Assembly (NCBI RefSeq): GCF_019279795.1
Contig: NC_056745.1
Location: 505,569,903 to 505,633,902, forward strand
Length of the DNA stretch: 64,000 nucleotides
Origin: Protopterus annectens
Taxonomy: Eukaryota; Chordata; Ceratodontiformes; Protopteridae
Reading direction: 5' to 3'
Shown here in pieces: positions 20,433 to 31,008 of the stretch (positions are counted from its first letter, which is position 1; each line of letters begins with the position of its first letter). A program made the position numbers and the translations under genes. Below the pieces are notes generated by a model. It had not been told where the DNA came from. It did no database searches and saw only the letters and a list, made by a program, of their open reading frames with translations.

Positions 20433-20584
20433 GGGATTATATTCTATGTAGGAGGGCCAGTCTGAATGAGATTGGAGACTGTAAAGTGGTGGCAGGGGAA
20501 AGTGTAGTTAAGCAGCATAGAATGGTGGTCTGTAGAATGACGTTGGTGATCAGGAAGAGGCCCTCCTACATAGAATATAATCCC
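20433..20584. repeat. Perfect 26-bp inverted repeat flanking the 5' RTE fragment
   Basis: Bases 20433-20458 and 20559-20584 are exact reverse complements, separated by 100 bases of RTE sequence. The left arm starts at the target duplication and the right arm abuts the 5' truncation of the CR1-like LINE. It explains neither the RTE nor the CR1 sequence and looks like filler made during one of the insertions. Confidence 0.9.
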
Positions 20585-20589
20585 AAAGG

Positions 20590-22909
20590 TTCCTAGAATT
20601 CATAAACTCAAATGCAATGGAACAACTAGTCACCATTCCCACAAGAGGAGACAATATACTAGACCTGATCATCACAAACATGGGGACAAAATGCTCCACA
20701 CCGGAAGTATATCCCTCTTTGGTAAGATCAGACCATAAATTAATCTCACTGGAAATCCACATCCCGCCCCCACCCCCTGCACAAAAGACCAGTGTGAAGA
20801 ACTTCTCAAAAGCAAACTTCACACTTCTTAAGACTGAAGTGGTATCCTTCAAGGCCCCTGGGCCAGTGGAAACCACAACCCACACTGCTGAATCCTTTGC
20901 AAATGCCTTCTATGGGCACCTTCAAGAATGCATGGATCATGCAATCCCAAATAAAACCAAGACCCATTCTCCCAAAGGCAAGCGCCCGGTCTGGTGGACC
21001 CCAGCCATAAACAAACTTTACAACAGGAGGAGGAAGCTACTACATGACAGAGCAAAATCCCTAAAAGGGAAGGCATCTCTGATCAGTACTAGCAAAAAAC
21101 TACGATCACTCATAAAATCATCCAAGGCCAACTTTGAGAGAAAAATCGCAAAAGACACAAAAGACAATCACAAGGCCTTCTTTAGCTATGTTAGAAACCT
21201 GGGTGGAAACTCCCAGATATGCTCAGAGTTAGTCCAAAATGACACAAAATACACTGAACCCACTGACATTGCCAACATTCTGGCAGACAGGTTCAGTGCA
21301 AATTCTCCTCCCTCCCCCAAAAGGAGAAATAACTATCCCAGCAGAGTGTAGCCACCCTAACATTTCAGATGCCAAGGTCAGTGCCGCCTCTCTAAAGCTA
21401 AAACACAGCATCAATGGGACCGGATGGTGTCCCGGCTGTGTGCTACATGAACTCCAAGAGGAACTAAACCCACACATAAGGCTGCTGTTTAATCTTAGCC
21501 TTACTACAGGATCATGCACCAAAGAGTGGCGACGGCAACAGTGGTCCCACTTCACAAAGGCGGTGCTTCTACGGACCCTGAAATTACCGCCCATAAGCTT
21601 GACGAGCCTGGTCTGCAAAGCTATGGAGAGGATCATTATGGAACTCATAAACAAAGACATTGGGGACCTACAGACATTGGATCCTACCCAATTTGGCTTT
21701 GTCAAGGGCAGATCCTGCCTTTTGAACTTGGTCGACTTTTTTGAAACAGTCACTAAGGCCATTGAGGAGGGTAAGGCAGTTCACACAGCCTACCTTGACC
21801 TTGCAAAAGCCTTTGACACAATACCCCACTCGGGCATCATAGACAAACTCACCAGCTTAAATGTAAACCCATATGTCGCAAGATGGGTTGCAAACTGGCT
21901 CAAGGACAGAACCCACAGGGTCAGAGTTGCTGGAGCTATGTCAGACTCTAAGCCAGTCACAAGCGGTGTCCCACAGGGCTCAGTCCTGGGACCCCTCTTG
22001 TTCGGCATTTAGTTTTCCGAGGTACAGGCAAACATAGGAGGATTGTGGCTGACAAAGTTCGCAGATGACTGCAAATTTGGCGCCATAATTGATACTCCAG
22101 CGGACACAAACATCCTTCAGAGAGGCCTCATAGAAACGGATAATTGGTGCCAGAGCCATGGCCTTAAGCTGAACGCCAAAAAATGTATAGTCATACCCTT
22201 TGGGAAAAACAAGGTACCGACAAATTACCACATAGGTGGTAATCCATTAAATCTGGAAGAGGTAATCAGGGACCTAGGGACCCAGGTTGACAGTAACCTC
22301 TCATTTGACACTCACATTGCCAAAGTGGTTAGGAAGACCTTCTATATTGCCCACCTTATCATGAAGGGTTTCACATCTAGATCAAGAGAGGTCATTGCGC
22401 CCCTGTACTCTTCTCTTATCAGGCCAATGATCGAGTACAATGCCCCATTTGGGATGCATCTCACCCGACACCTGCAGCAGTTGGAAAGACCCCAAAAGTT
22501 CCTCACCAAGAGGATAAAGGGTCTTAAACATATGTCATATGCTGCCCGACTGAAAAAACTCCAGCTCTATTCAGTCACATACCGCCTACTCAGAGGTGAT
22601 CTGTGCCTGACGTACAAGGCCATGTCCAATCCGGAATTAATGGACATGCTCCACCTCAGAAAATCCAAATCCATCACAGCCACGAGAACAAGAGACTTAA
22701 ACCTCAACACAGAAATAAATAGGACGTGCTGGAGGGACAGATTCATAACCCAGAGGCTCTCTACACTCTGGAACAGAATCCCAGTCCATGTTAGGCAGAG
22801 CCCCTCACTGACTCTTTTCAAGAGAAATCTCGACGAGTGGATGGGAGATCGTAGGTTTACCCCGGGGGTCATCTCTGTGTCACTACTAGACAGAGGCACA
22901 GTAAACTAA
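20590..22909 (+). pseudogene. CR1-like ORF2, endonuclease end plus reverse transcriptase (near intact)
   Basis: ORF2 encodes the LINE replicase. Visible in order: the endonuclease tail (TRGDNILDLIITNMG, then VRSDHKLI), a Lys-rich linker, RT motif A YLDLAKAFDTIPH, the block GVPQGSVLGPLLFG, the catalytic KFADDCKFGAI (FADD), the thumb block RDLGTQVDSNLSFD, then LYSSLIRPMIEYNAPFGM and the C-terminal WRDRFITQRLSTLWNRIP. There is a frameshift near 21310-21350 and a TAG at 22010-22012 where sister copies have Tyr (FGI-stop-FSEVQ). Otherwise the frame is open to 22909. The upstream endonuclease domain is missing by 5' truncation. Confidence 0.87.
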
Positions 22910-22968
22910 ACCCTAAAAGGGTGTAGTATTCTCATCCTAAGGGGTGGTGAAAGCCACACACACTCTGG

Positions 22969-23003
22969 CTAGGCTTATAAATGTCCTATGGCAGATAGCC
23001 TAG
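22969..23003 (+). repeat. CR1-like 3' UTR hairpin, copy A
   Basis: CTAGGCT pairs with AGCCTAG across about 20 bases, with a weaker inner stem than in other copies. It is followed by CCTATGAACCT. It is probably the element's RT recognition structure; see findings. Confidence 0.8.
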
Positions 23004-23043
23004 TACGAACCTATGAACCTAAGCTGTGCCAAGTATTAAATGG

Positions 23044-25062
23044 TGGAAGTTAAAAAAGGGCGATTGTGAAGTGGAGTTTAGGGAAGAGTTAAGTCAGGCA
23101 CTGGGAGGCAGTGGAGAGTTACCGAATAGCTGGGTAACTACAGCAGAACTAGTAAGGGTGACTGCTAGAAAGGTGCTTGGTGTGACATCTGGATAGAGGA
23201 AGGAGGACATGGAGACCTGGTGGTGGAATGAAGAAGTACAGGAGAGTATACAGAGGAAGAGGCTGGCGAAGAAGTGGGATTGTCAAAGAGATGAAGAAAG
23301 TGGACATGAGTATAAGGAGATGAGGCGCATGGCAAAGAGAGAGGTGGCGAAAGCTAAGGATAAGGCATATGGAGAGTTGTATGAGAGGTTGGACACTAAA
23401 GAGGGAGAAAAGGACCTGTACCGATTAGCTAGACAGAGGGACAGAGCTGGGAAAGATGTGCAGCAAGTAAGGGTGATAAAGGATAGTGAGGGAAAGGTAC
23501 TCACAAGAGAGGAGAGTGTGTTGAGTAGATGGAAAGAGTATTTTGAGAGGCTGATGAATGAAGAGAATGAGAGAGAGAAGGTTGGATGATGTGGGGATAG
23601 TGAATCAGGAAGTGAAACAGATTAGCAAGGAGGAAGTACGGGCAGCTATGAAGAGGATGAAGAATGGAAAGGCTGTTGGCCCAGATCACATACCAATGGA
23701 AGCATGGAGGTGCTTAGGAGAAATGGCAGTGGAATTTCTAACTAGATTGTTTAATGAAATTTTGGAAAGTCAGAGGATGCCTGAGGAGTGGAGAAAAAGT
23801 GTTTTGGTACCTATCTTTAAGAATAAGGGTGATGTGCAGAGCTGCAGTAACTACAGAGGGATAAAACTGATCAGTCACGGCTTGAAGTTATGGGAAAGAG
23901 TAGTAGAAGCTAGGTTAAGAAGGGAGGTGATGATTAGTGATCAGCAGTATGGTTTCATGCCAGGAAAGAGCACTACAGATGCAATGTTTGCTCTGAGAGT
24001 GTTATTGGAGAAATACAGAGAAGGTCAGAAGGAGTCGCATTGTGTCTTTGTAGACTTGGAGAAAGCATATGACAGGGTGCCTAGAGAAGAGTTGTGGTAT
24101 TGTATGAGGAAGTCGGGAGTGGCAGAGAAGTATGTAAGAGTGGTACAGGATATGTACGAGGGTAGTGCGACAGTGGTGAGGACTGCAGTGGGAGTGACAG
24201 ATCCGTTTAAGGTGGAGGTGGGATTACATCAAGGATCAGCTCCGAGTCCTTTCTTATTTGCAGTGGTGATGGACAGGTTGACAGATGAGATCAGACAGGA
24301 GGCCCCGTGGACTATGATGTTTGCAGATGACATTGTGATCTGTAATGAGAGTAGAAATCAGGTTGAGGAGACTCTGGAGAGGTGGAGATGTGCTCTAGAG
24401 AGCAGAGGAATGAAGGTCAGCAGGGCTAAGACAGAATATATGTGTGTAAATGAGAGGGAGGGTAGAGGAATGGTGAGGATGCAGGGAGTAGAGTTGGTAA
24501 AGGTGGACAAGTTTAAGTACTTGGGATCAACAGTTCAGAGTAATGGTGAATGTAGAAGAGAGTACAGGCAGGGTGGAATGGGTGGAGAAGAGTGTCAGGA
24601 GTGATTTGTGACAGACGGGTACCAGTAAGAGTGAAAGGGAAGGTCTACAAGAGGGTAGTGAGACCAGCTATGTTATATGGGTTGGAGACAGTGGCATTGA
24701 CAAAAAGGCAGGAGTCCGAGCTGGATGTGGCAGAGTTAAAGATGTTAAGATTTGCACTCGGTGTGACTAGGCTGGATAGGATTAGGAATCAGTATATTAG
24801 AGGGTCAGCTCATGTTGGACAGTTTGGAGACTAAGTAAGAGAGACGAGATTGCGTTGGTTTGGACATGTGCTGAGGAGGGATGATGGGTATATTGGGAAA
24901 AAGATGCTAAGGATGGAGCTGCCAGGTAAGAGAAGAAGAGGAAGGCCTAAGATAAGGTTTATGGACGTGGTGAGAGAGGACATGCAGGCGGCTGGTGTGA
25001 CAGAGCAAGATGCAGAGGATAGGAAGAAATGGAAAGAGATGATCCGCTGTGGCGACCCCTAA
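23044..25062 (+). pseudogene. RTE-like reverse transcriptase (frameshifted)
   Basis: The replicase of an RTE-clade LINE, from the post-endonuclease linker (PSIKWWKLKKGDCEVEF, then ETWWWNEEVQ) through RT to the C-terminus. RT blocks: NGKAVGPDHIPMEAWR, PIFKNKGDVQSCSNYRGIKL, DQQYGFMPGKSTTDAMFAL, CVFVDLEKAYDRVPRE (motif A), VGLHQGSAPSPFLFAV and the catalytic MMFADDIVI (FADD). The C-terminal part (MLYGLETVALTKRQE, then RWFGHVLRRDDGYIGK and KRRRGRPKIRF) is typical of RTE elements. Breaks lie near 23190 (stop), 23590, 24590 (frame changes) and 24834 (stop). The upstream AP endonuclease is lost through 5' truncation. Confidence 0.88.
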
Positions 25063-25084
25063 CGGGAAAAGCCGAAAGAGGATG

Positions 25085-25625
25085 ATAAGAGATTGGGAAG
25101 GAGGTAAGCATTGGCAAGTGTAATTCTAGAGTCAGAGTTGAGGTATCTTTTGCTTCTTTAGAGGCGGCTGAGCTTCTGATGGGTTTTCTTGATGCAGTGA
25201 TGAAAGTGTAATTCAAATTTCAGTTGATCATCTAAGATTACTCCAAGCAGCTTTGTATGGTTATAGGGATAAATTATGGTGTTGTTAAATGAAGAGATGT
25301 TAAATAAGGATTTGAGGTGGTAGAGTGGTTTTGGAAGGAAGAGTAGGAGTTTTGTTTTTTTTGGGGTCGAGTACAAGTTTTTTGTTTTGTAAGCCAGGTT
25401 TGTATGAGGGTGAACAGTTCAGTTGAGCTGTCTGCTATGGAAATAATTATGCAGTCATCCGCGTACTGTACGAGAGATGACCGGGGAGAGGATTCATGGA
25501 GTTCATTGGTGAAGATGTTAAAGAGGAGGGGTCCCTTGTGGGACTCTAGTTTTGATGGGTAGAAAGGGAGAGAGAGCCGAGAGCCACTTGACAGATTGCT
25601 GCCGTTCAGAAAGGTAGCTGTTAAA
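25085..25625 (-). mobile_element. L2-like LINE A, middle segment (RT catalytic core)
   Basis: On the minus strand this holds FNSYLSERQQSVKWLS, then RVPQGT, LFNIFTNELHES, the catalytic QYADDC near 25450-25470 (YADD box) and TKLLGVILDDQLKFELHFH. It continues directly from the 31199-32020 segment once DIRS copy 2 is removed, and into 19180-20415 once the RTE is removed. The frame is broken in places, as expected for the oldest element of this nest. Confidence 0.82.
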
Positions 25626-25843
25626 AGTACAGTTTTGTACCTACCATAAATGTAGATGTCCGAGAGGAATGCATCTGCAGTCTTTACAAATGGGTTGTCC
25701 TGTCGTCAGGCAGCCCTTCGGTCGGCCGGATTCCAAAGTCTGGGTCTGGCTTCGGCTGGTGTCGCACTTCACCCGACGTCATTGCGGCAGCTATTCGGAT
25801 ATAAAGGCATCAGCCGACGCCATTTTCCTCAGTGTTTCTTGCC
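25626..25843. repeat. DIRS copy 2 inverted terminal repeat, 3' end of element
   Basis: Bases 25669-25843 are inverted at 31009-31185 with few differences (for example AGCTATTCGGATATAAAGG against AGTTATTCGGGTATAAAGG). Bases 25626-25668 are the end-specific extension starting AGTACAGTTTTGTACC, as in copies 1 and 4. Confidence 0.92.
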
Positions 25844-26041
25844 CCAGATGCCAGGTGCCCTCTTGGATGGCTAAATTTGGATAAATGCCAAAGTTTCCAA
25901 ATAGTAGAGAGCAAACACACAAAATAAGCATGTATGTACATATATACAAACAAATACACCATAATAGATCCCCCCCAAGCTAGCTGAAGATTGGCAAATA
26001 CCCTAGGAGTACCTCAGAGGGGAAGGAGGGTGGGTAATCCT

Positions 26042-26140
26042 GACTGCAGATGCATTCCTCTCGGACATCTACATTTATGGTAGGTACAAAATTGTACTAT
26101 GTCCTTCAAGGATGCATCTGCAGTCTTTACAAATGGGTAG
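26042..26140. repeat. DIRS copy 2 internal complementary region
   Basis: Reverse complement of both outer ends joined: 26042-26098 matches the left end and 26099-26140 matches the right end. The junction reads GGACAT then AGTAC on the opposite strand, which fixes the element ends at 31198 and 25626. Confidence 0.9.
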
Positions 26141-26181
26141 AATACCATAGCTAAACTAGGGGAGGAGGAAATGAGAAGAGA

Positions 26182-27660
26182 TTATGGTGTAGTTAGGATC
26201 CCTTGCAAAACAGCAGTGGCAAAACCAGCACGGGATCTAGAGTATAGAGGTAAGTTATAATGCTTGGCAAATGTATGCACAGAGGTCCAAGTAGCAGCCT
26301 CTATAATGTCCTTGGTAGCCACTCCTCGTAAGAAAGCTGTGGTAGTGGCTGTAGCCCTTGTGGAGTGAGGCCTGATGTTCTCTGGAGTTTTCTTTCCATG
26401 GTAGGAGTAACAAAATCTAATGCAATTTCCTATCCATTTGGAGATTGTCTGTTTAGAAATTGGTTTTCCTTCCTTTCCTGTTGCATATGCTACCAGAAGC
26501 TGGTCAGTTTTTCTATTGTTTTTCGTCCTGTCCAGGTAGTAGCGTAATTGTCTGTGTACATCCAAGGTATGTAAAAGCCTTTCTCCCCTGTTCTGTGGGT
26601 TGGGGAAGAATGTAGGAAGGTGGATAGCCTGATTTAAAGAGACTCTGGATACCACCTTAGGTGGACACTCTATCTTGATGGAAGATCAGGAAGGGTTGCA
26701 CTGCCATTAATGCCTGTAGTTCAGAGACGCTTCTTGCTGAAGTTATTGCCAGCAGGAAAGCAGTCTTCCAGGATAAGTATTGTAATTCTGCTGTTGCTGC
26801 TGGTTCGAAAGGAGGAAGAGTCAGTTTTTCTAGCACAAAGTTCAAGTCCCATGCTGGCAATGGAGGTTTCCTGGGAGGTTTTACATTTTTAATTCCTCTC
26901 AGAAACTGTCTGAGCAGAGGATGCGAGAAGACAGGAGGATCCAAGCTGTATTCTGCTGAAATAGCTGATGCATGTATCTTGATGGAAGAATAGGACAGGC
27001 CTGTATGGAAGAGCTCTGCCAAGTACTCCAGGATGTTGGCTATGTTCACCAGTGTCACATCTTGCCCCTTTGCAGTACTCCAGATGAGATATCTTTTCCA
27101 TTTTGCTGCATAATTCTTTCTTGTTGAAGGTCTACGAGCCTCCAGGATTATGTCTTTAACCCTTTGGGATAAAATTGGGTTAATTGCTGTTATGTAATGT
27201 TCCAGGCAGTTAGCTGCAGAGTTTTTAGGTTTGGATGCAGAATGTTGTAGTTGTTCTGTGTTAGCAGTAATGGGATCAGGGCAGTGTCCATATTTGTTCC
27301 CGGACATGCTCCTCAGCAGTGGATACCAATGTTGTCTTGGCCAGTCTGGGGCTATCAGAATGATCCTCGGACGTTCCTCTTTGATCTTCAGAAGCACCTT
27401 GTGCATCAAAGGAAGTGGTGGGAATGCGTATGCTGTCAGGCTTTTCCAACTGAAAGATAGGGAGTCCACCTTCCAAGCAAGTGGGTGGTAAGTCCTTGTG
27501 CAGAATTTCTTCAACTGGTGATTGAATGGGGATGCAAACAATTCTATTTGTGGTAATCCCCATTCTCTTGTGATGGTTTTGAAGATGTCCGGATGCAGCA
27601 TCCATTCGTGGGCATCTGTTGTAGTTCTGCTTAATATGTCTGCTAGAATGTTTTCCTTCC
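26182..27660 (-). pseudogene. DIRS copy 2 methyltransferase-like segment plus tyrosine recombinase in one frame (one break)
   Basis: From about 27660 to 26657 one open frame runs from the end of RNase H (ENILADILSR) through the methyltransferase-like block (QIELFASPFNHQLKKF, then YAFPPLPLMHKVLLK and IILIAPDWPRQHWYPLL) straight into the YR N-terminus (ILEARRPSTRKNYAAKWKRY) with no stop. YR continues with ITSARSVSELQALMAV, where copy 1 has SARRVSEL. The frame then breaks at about 26656, where some 22 bases are missing relative to copy 1, and resumes for the rest of YR (NIRPHSTRATATTTAFLRG, then TWTSVHTFAKHYNLPLY) to the stop at 26182. The C-terminal catalytic H, R, W/H and Y residues are present. 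Sisters: 517-1662 and 63226-64000. Confidence 0.85.
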
Positions 27661-28430
27661 TGGTACATAAATTGCCTGTAACTGAATGTTGTAGCTCAGA
27701 GCCACATCCCATAGGTCCAGTGCCAGCCGGCATAGAGGGTATGAGTGTGTGCCTCCCTGTTTGTTGATGTACCACATAACTGTGGTGTTGTCTGTCCTTA
27801 TCAACTGGCCTTCTTGGAGAAAAGGTCTGAATGCCTGGATTGCCAATTTTACTGCCATCATTTCTTTTAGATTTATGTGCAGATGCAGCTGGTCTTGAGT
27901 CCATAGGCCCTGAATGCACTTGCCCAGCATGTGTGCCCCCCAACCGAGGTCTGAGGCATCTGTCGTGATGGTTTGTCTTGGTTGACTTTTGCAGAAGGGC
28001 AATCCTGTGTTTGATTGGCAGGCCTGAGCCCACCATAGGAACTCTTGCTTCAGGCATGGGATCATTGGAATTTTAGTTTCTAGGCTGTGCTTGTGCTGGG
28101 ACCACAAATTCTTTAGGTACCACTGTAGCTTTCTCATATGCAGCCTGGCATGAGGGACCAGTATTATGCAGGATGTCATGAAGCCTAGAGCTTGTAGCAC
28201 TTTTCTTGCAGTTAGATGGTTCTGCTTTGTTAATGCCAAGAAGTAGAGAGGAAGTTTCTCTTTCTTTTCTGCAGTTAGAAATGCCATTTGTTTTGATGCG
28301 TCCAGTTCTGCACCCAGAAAGGTTATTCTTTGGGATGGAATCAGCCTTGACTTTTTTGTATTGACTGTATATCCCAGGGCTTGCAGCAGGTAGATGACTC
28401 TTTGTAAGTCTTCTGTTTGTTTTTGTTGTC
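27643..28430 (-). pseudogene. DIRS copy 2 RT thumb and RNase H (frameshifted)
   Basis: This continues the RT in another frame (LLQALGYTVNTKKSRLIP, then FLGAELDASKQMAFL) and then RNase H. All four RNase H acids can be traced: Asp in TITTDASDLGWGAH, Glu in HINLKEMMAV, Asp in IRTDNTTVMWYINKQGG, and the last Asp in ADILSR after another frame change at about 27645-27665. RNase H degrades the RNA strand of the RNA-DNA hybrid. Confidence 0.83.
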
Positions 28431-29171
28431 CGCTTGTATCAGGCAGTCGTCCAGGTAGGGATAGATTTGAATCCCCTGAAGTCTGCAATGAGCGATTACT
28501 GATGCCAGGCATTTCGTGAACACTCTGGGCGCAGTAGATAAGCCAAAGGGCAATGCTGAGAATTGATAATGCTCTGATCCTGCAAGAAATCTGAGGTATC
28601 TTCTGCAAATTGGTCTTATGGGGACGTGCAGGTATGCCTCCTTGAGATCTAGAGTTACCAGCCAAGACTCCTTGCCCAGCATGGGAAGGAGCTGCTGTAG
28701 GGTCAGCATTTTGAATTTTGGAACAATGAGGAATGTGTTTAAAGCGGACAGGTCTAGAATAGGCCTCCATTTGTTTTCTTTTCTTGGTACCAGGAAGAGT
28801 CTGGAGTAAAATCCCTTTCCTTGCTCCATAGATGGTACCTTTTCCACAGCTCTCATTCTTAATAATTGAGATATTTGTTTTAGAGCTTCTGTCCTTTGAG
28901 TAGGTGGTAGGTTTGGCATTCCTCTCTTTCCTGGTAGAGTATGGAAATGGAACCTGTAACCTTGGTCTATAGTTTGCAAAATCCATTTTTCTCTTGTAAT
29001 GCAGTGCCAGTTTCTTGAAAATAAGGTTAGCTTTCCGCCTAAGGGTGCTTCTAGTTGCTCCCTGGTAGGCGGTGCCACCGCCCAGTCACTGTGATTGAGT
29101 TGTTGCAGTGGTGGTGGCTGTATCCGTGCCTCGTTGGTTGTTACCCTGCCACTGGCGACCCCTGTAGGCAC
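28341..29171 (-). pseudogene. DIRS copy 2 reverse transcriptase (N-terminal two thirds)
   Basis: The open frame contains APLGGKLTLFSRNWHCITRE, GFYSRLFLVPRKENKWRPIL, motif A LVTLDLKEAYLHVP, SALPFGLSTAPRVFTK and the catalytic YPYLDD. After YLDD the frame shifts at about 28430 and the RT continues in the neighbouring frame (27643-28430). It overlaps the end of the gag frame, as in copy 1. Confidence 0.86.
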
Positions 29172-30878
29172 CCCTGGATTGGTTTCTGCCTCTAGAGCGC
29201 CTGTTCCTGCCTCTTTGTGCCTTAGAGGAGTCCGGAAAGGACCAATTCTTGGAGGGCCAGTTCCTGCTAAACCTTGGAGGTTGAACTTGTAAGAAATCTT
29301 TCACTGTTTGCACAGATTTTGCTTTCTCTTCCATCTTTTTAGTACCTGCTGTGCAGGGGAACCAAATAAATTGACCTTGTCCATAGGTGCATCCAAAAGC
29401 TTAGATTTGACATGGTCTGGTAATGCCTGTTCTTTCAACCATGCATGCCTCCTGATAACTGTGCCAGTCATGGCTGATCTAAAGGAAGCCTCCAGTGCAT
29501 CATAGCCACATTTTAAAGAATGGTTACTAACCTGCTGTATGTTATGTACCATTTCTTGAACATACTTTTATCTAAAGATTCTTCAGAGGACAGCTTTTTA
29601 GTCAACTGGTCAAGCATAAACTCTTGATATTGAATCATATGAAATTGGCAGTTCAAAGCTCTAGCTGACAAAGTAGCAGAGGTGTAAACTTTTACCCCAT
29701 CTCTCTAAGGACCTGGATTCCCTTTCAGAGGGAGGGTTTTAGAAGAAGTAGCTGCTACAGCTTTAAGACCCTGGGAGATAGTCTCTGGATCTAGCCTTAT
29801 ATAAGTGGTGATGAGTGTCCGGGACCCTGTAGTACCTATCGGGCTTAGCAGGAGCCGGAGGTAAAGAATCAGGAGCAGTGCAAGCATCATTAAATGCATC
29901 ATCAACAACAGAAAGAACTGGAGGTATAGCTAAAGGCCTATGCTGTGGCAAATGTAGAAAGGTCCTAAGCCTTTTTCTAGAGTCTGAGAAATCTTGGCCC
30001 TGCCACTGAAATTGTTCCCTCATAGCATGCAAGGTTTCCCCAAAGGAAAATTCCTCAGGAGGAGAGGCTGAAGGGATGGACTCCTCAGCATCAGAGTCTT
30101 CGTAAGGAGAATAAGAAGCCTCAGGAGGGTCTGTAGGTTCTGAGTCATCAGAGGAATCATCTGTGGATACTGGCTCAGGGGGCTCTGCTCTAGGCCTCTT
30201 TTCTGGAGGAGGGAGAGGCCCTGTCTGGATGAGGCTGGGCTCCACGAATTAAAGAGATGAGATCCTCAGCCAAAGAAAGCATATGGGAGCTGGTGCTGGG
30301 CCTGTGAGAGGGGGCTTGGCAGGCACAGGTTTTGATGCTTTGGCTGCTTTAGCCCTGGCAAAGGCCTTAATAGACATAGCTGGAGGAGGCCTAGCAGCTC
30401 CACGTGCAGGGGTTGAAATATCCAGGGGAATGGTGTCTGATAAATCCTGTGAAACCGCAACAGAAGGTTGGATTTCAGAAGCCGTTTCTACCAGGTTAGA
30501 AGAGGCCTCGGTAGAAGGCATGTTATCGGCTGAAGAAAGAACCGCTTGCTCGGTTTCGGCCGAAACCGAGACACTCGTGGTTTGCTTAACCGCGGTTTCA
30601 GGCGAAACCGCGGACCGCGAGTGTCGGTCCTTTTCTTTGCGTTTTTTGGTTATTTGCGTAGTCGGAGGATCCGACGGCATAATGTAGGCAAAATCGGAGC
30701 CGAAAATCTGTTCAGCAAAGTCCGACCGACGTCTAAGCGTCCGTCGGTTAAAAGAAGCACAGGCTAGACAAGCTGCTACGTCGTGGTCTGGGCCTAAACA
30801 ATGTATGCAATAGGAATGGAAATCTTTATGAGGTATTTGTTTCCCACAAGATAAACAGTTATTAACTTTCCCTGACAT
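29086..30878 (-). pseudogene. DIRS copy 2 gag-like protein (frameshifted)
   Basis: I start it at the Met of MSGKVNNCLSCGKQIPHKDF (30878), conserved with copy 1; the open frame upstream is terminal-repeat sequence. It has an N-terminal Cys/His cluster (CLSC, HSYCIHC, H, CLAC), a basic KKRKEKDRH patch, a long Ser/Thr/Ala/Pro-rich stretch, an acidic region (YEDSDAEESIPSASPPEE) and a conserved core (TVIRRHAWLKEQALPDHV, then LLDAP and LFGSP). The tail is Arg/Gly/Asn-rich (RGRNQSRGAYRGRQWQG). Breaks lie near 30247, 29765 and 29570, and near 29335. Confidence 0.8.
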
Positions 30879-31008
30879 CGGCTGAGGCAAGAAAGTCCCC
30901 AACGGGGTACTTAGCTTTATAGAAGTCTTCGAAGTAGTATTCGGTAGTAGTAATCTCTGGATCTGACCGACCGGCACTTGCGAACAGCTTCTGCTTCGGG
31001 CGCCACGT

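Larger units (their letters stand above)
20585..23020 (+). mobile_element. CR1-like LINE A (5'-truncated), inserted in the RTE
   Basis: It covers the C-terminal end of the AP endonuclease (LEFINSNAMEQ, then RSDHKLISLE), the linker, RT and the C-terminal region of ORF2, followed by a short 3' UTR with the family hairpin (22969-23003) and CCTATGAACCT. The same family recurs at 33706-39310, 41065-41156, 43555-44620, 44766-45760 and 51956-54372. With only a few lesions, this is the best-preserved copy in the window. Confidence 0.87.
20416..25099 (+). mobile_element. RTE-like LINE with 15-bp target-site duplication, split by a CR1-like LINE
   Basis: The perfect direct repeat ATAAGAGATTGGGAA (20416-20430 and 25085-25099) bounds an RTE LINE inserted into L2-like LINE A. 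RTE sequence appears first at 20459-20558 (plus-strand peptide ESVVKQHRMVVCRMTL, end of the endonuclease-linker region) and resumes at about 23021-25084. Between the two lies a CR1-like LINE (20585-23020). The copy is 5'-truncated. Its 3' end, GTGGCGACCCCTAACGGG then AAAAGCCGAAAGAGGATG, is the same tail carried by the SINEs here. Confidence 0.88.
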
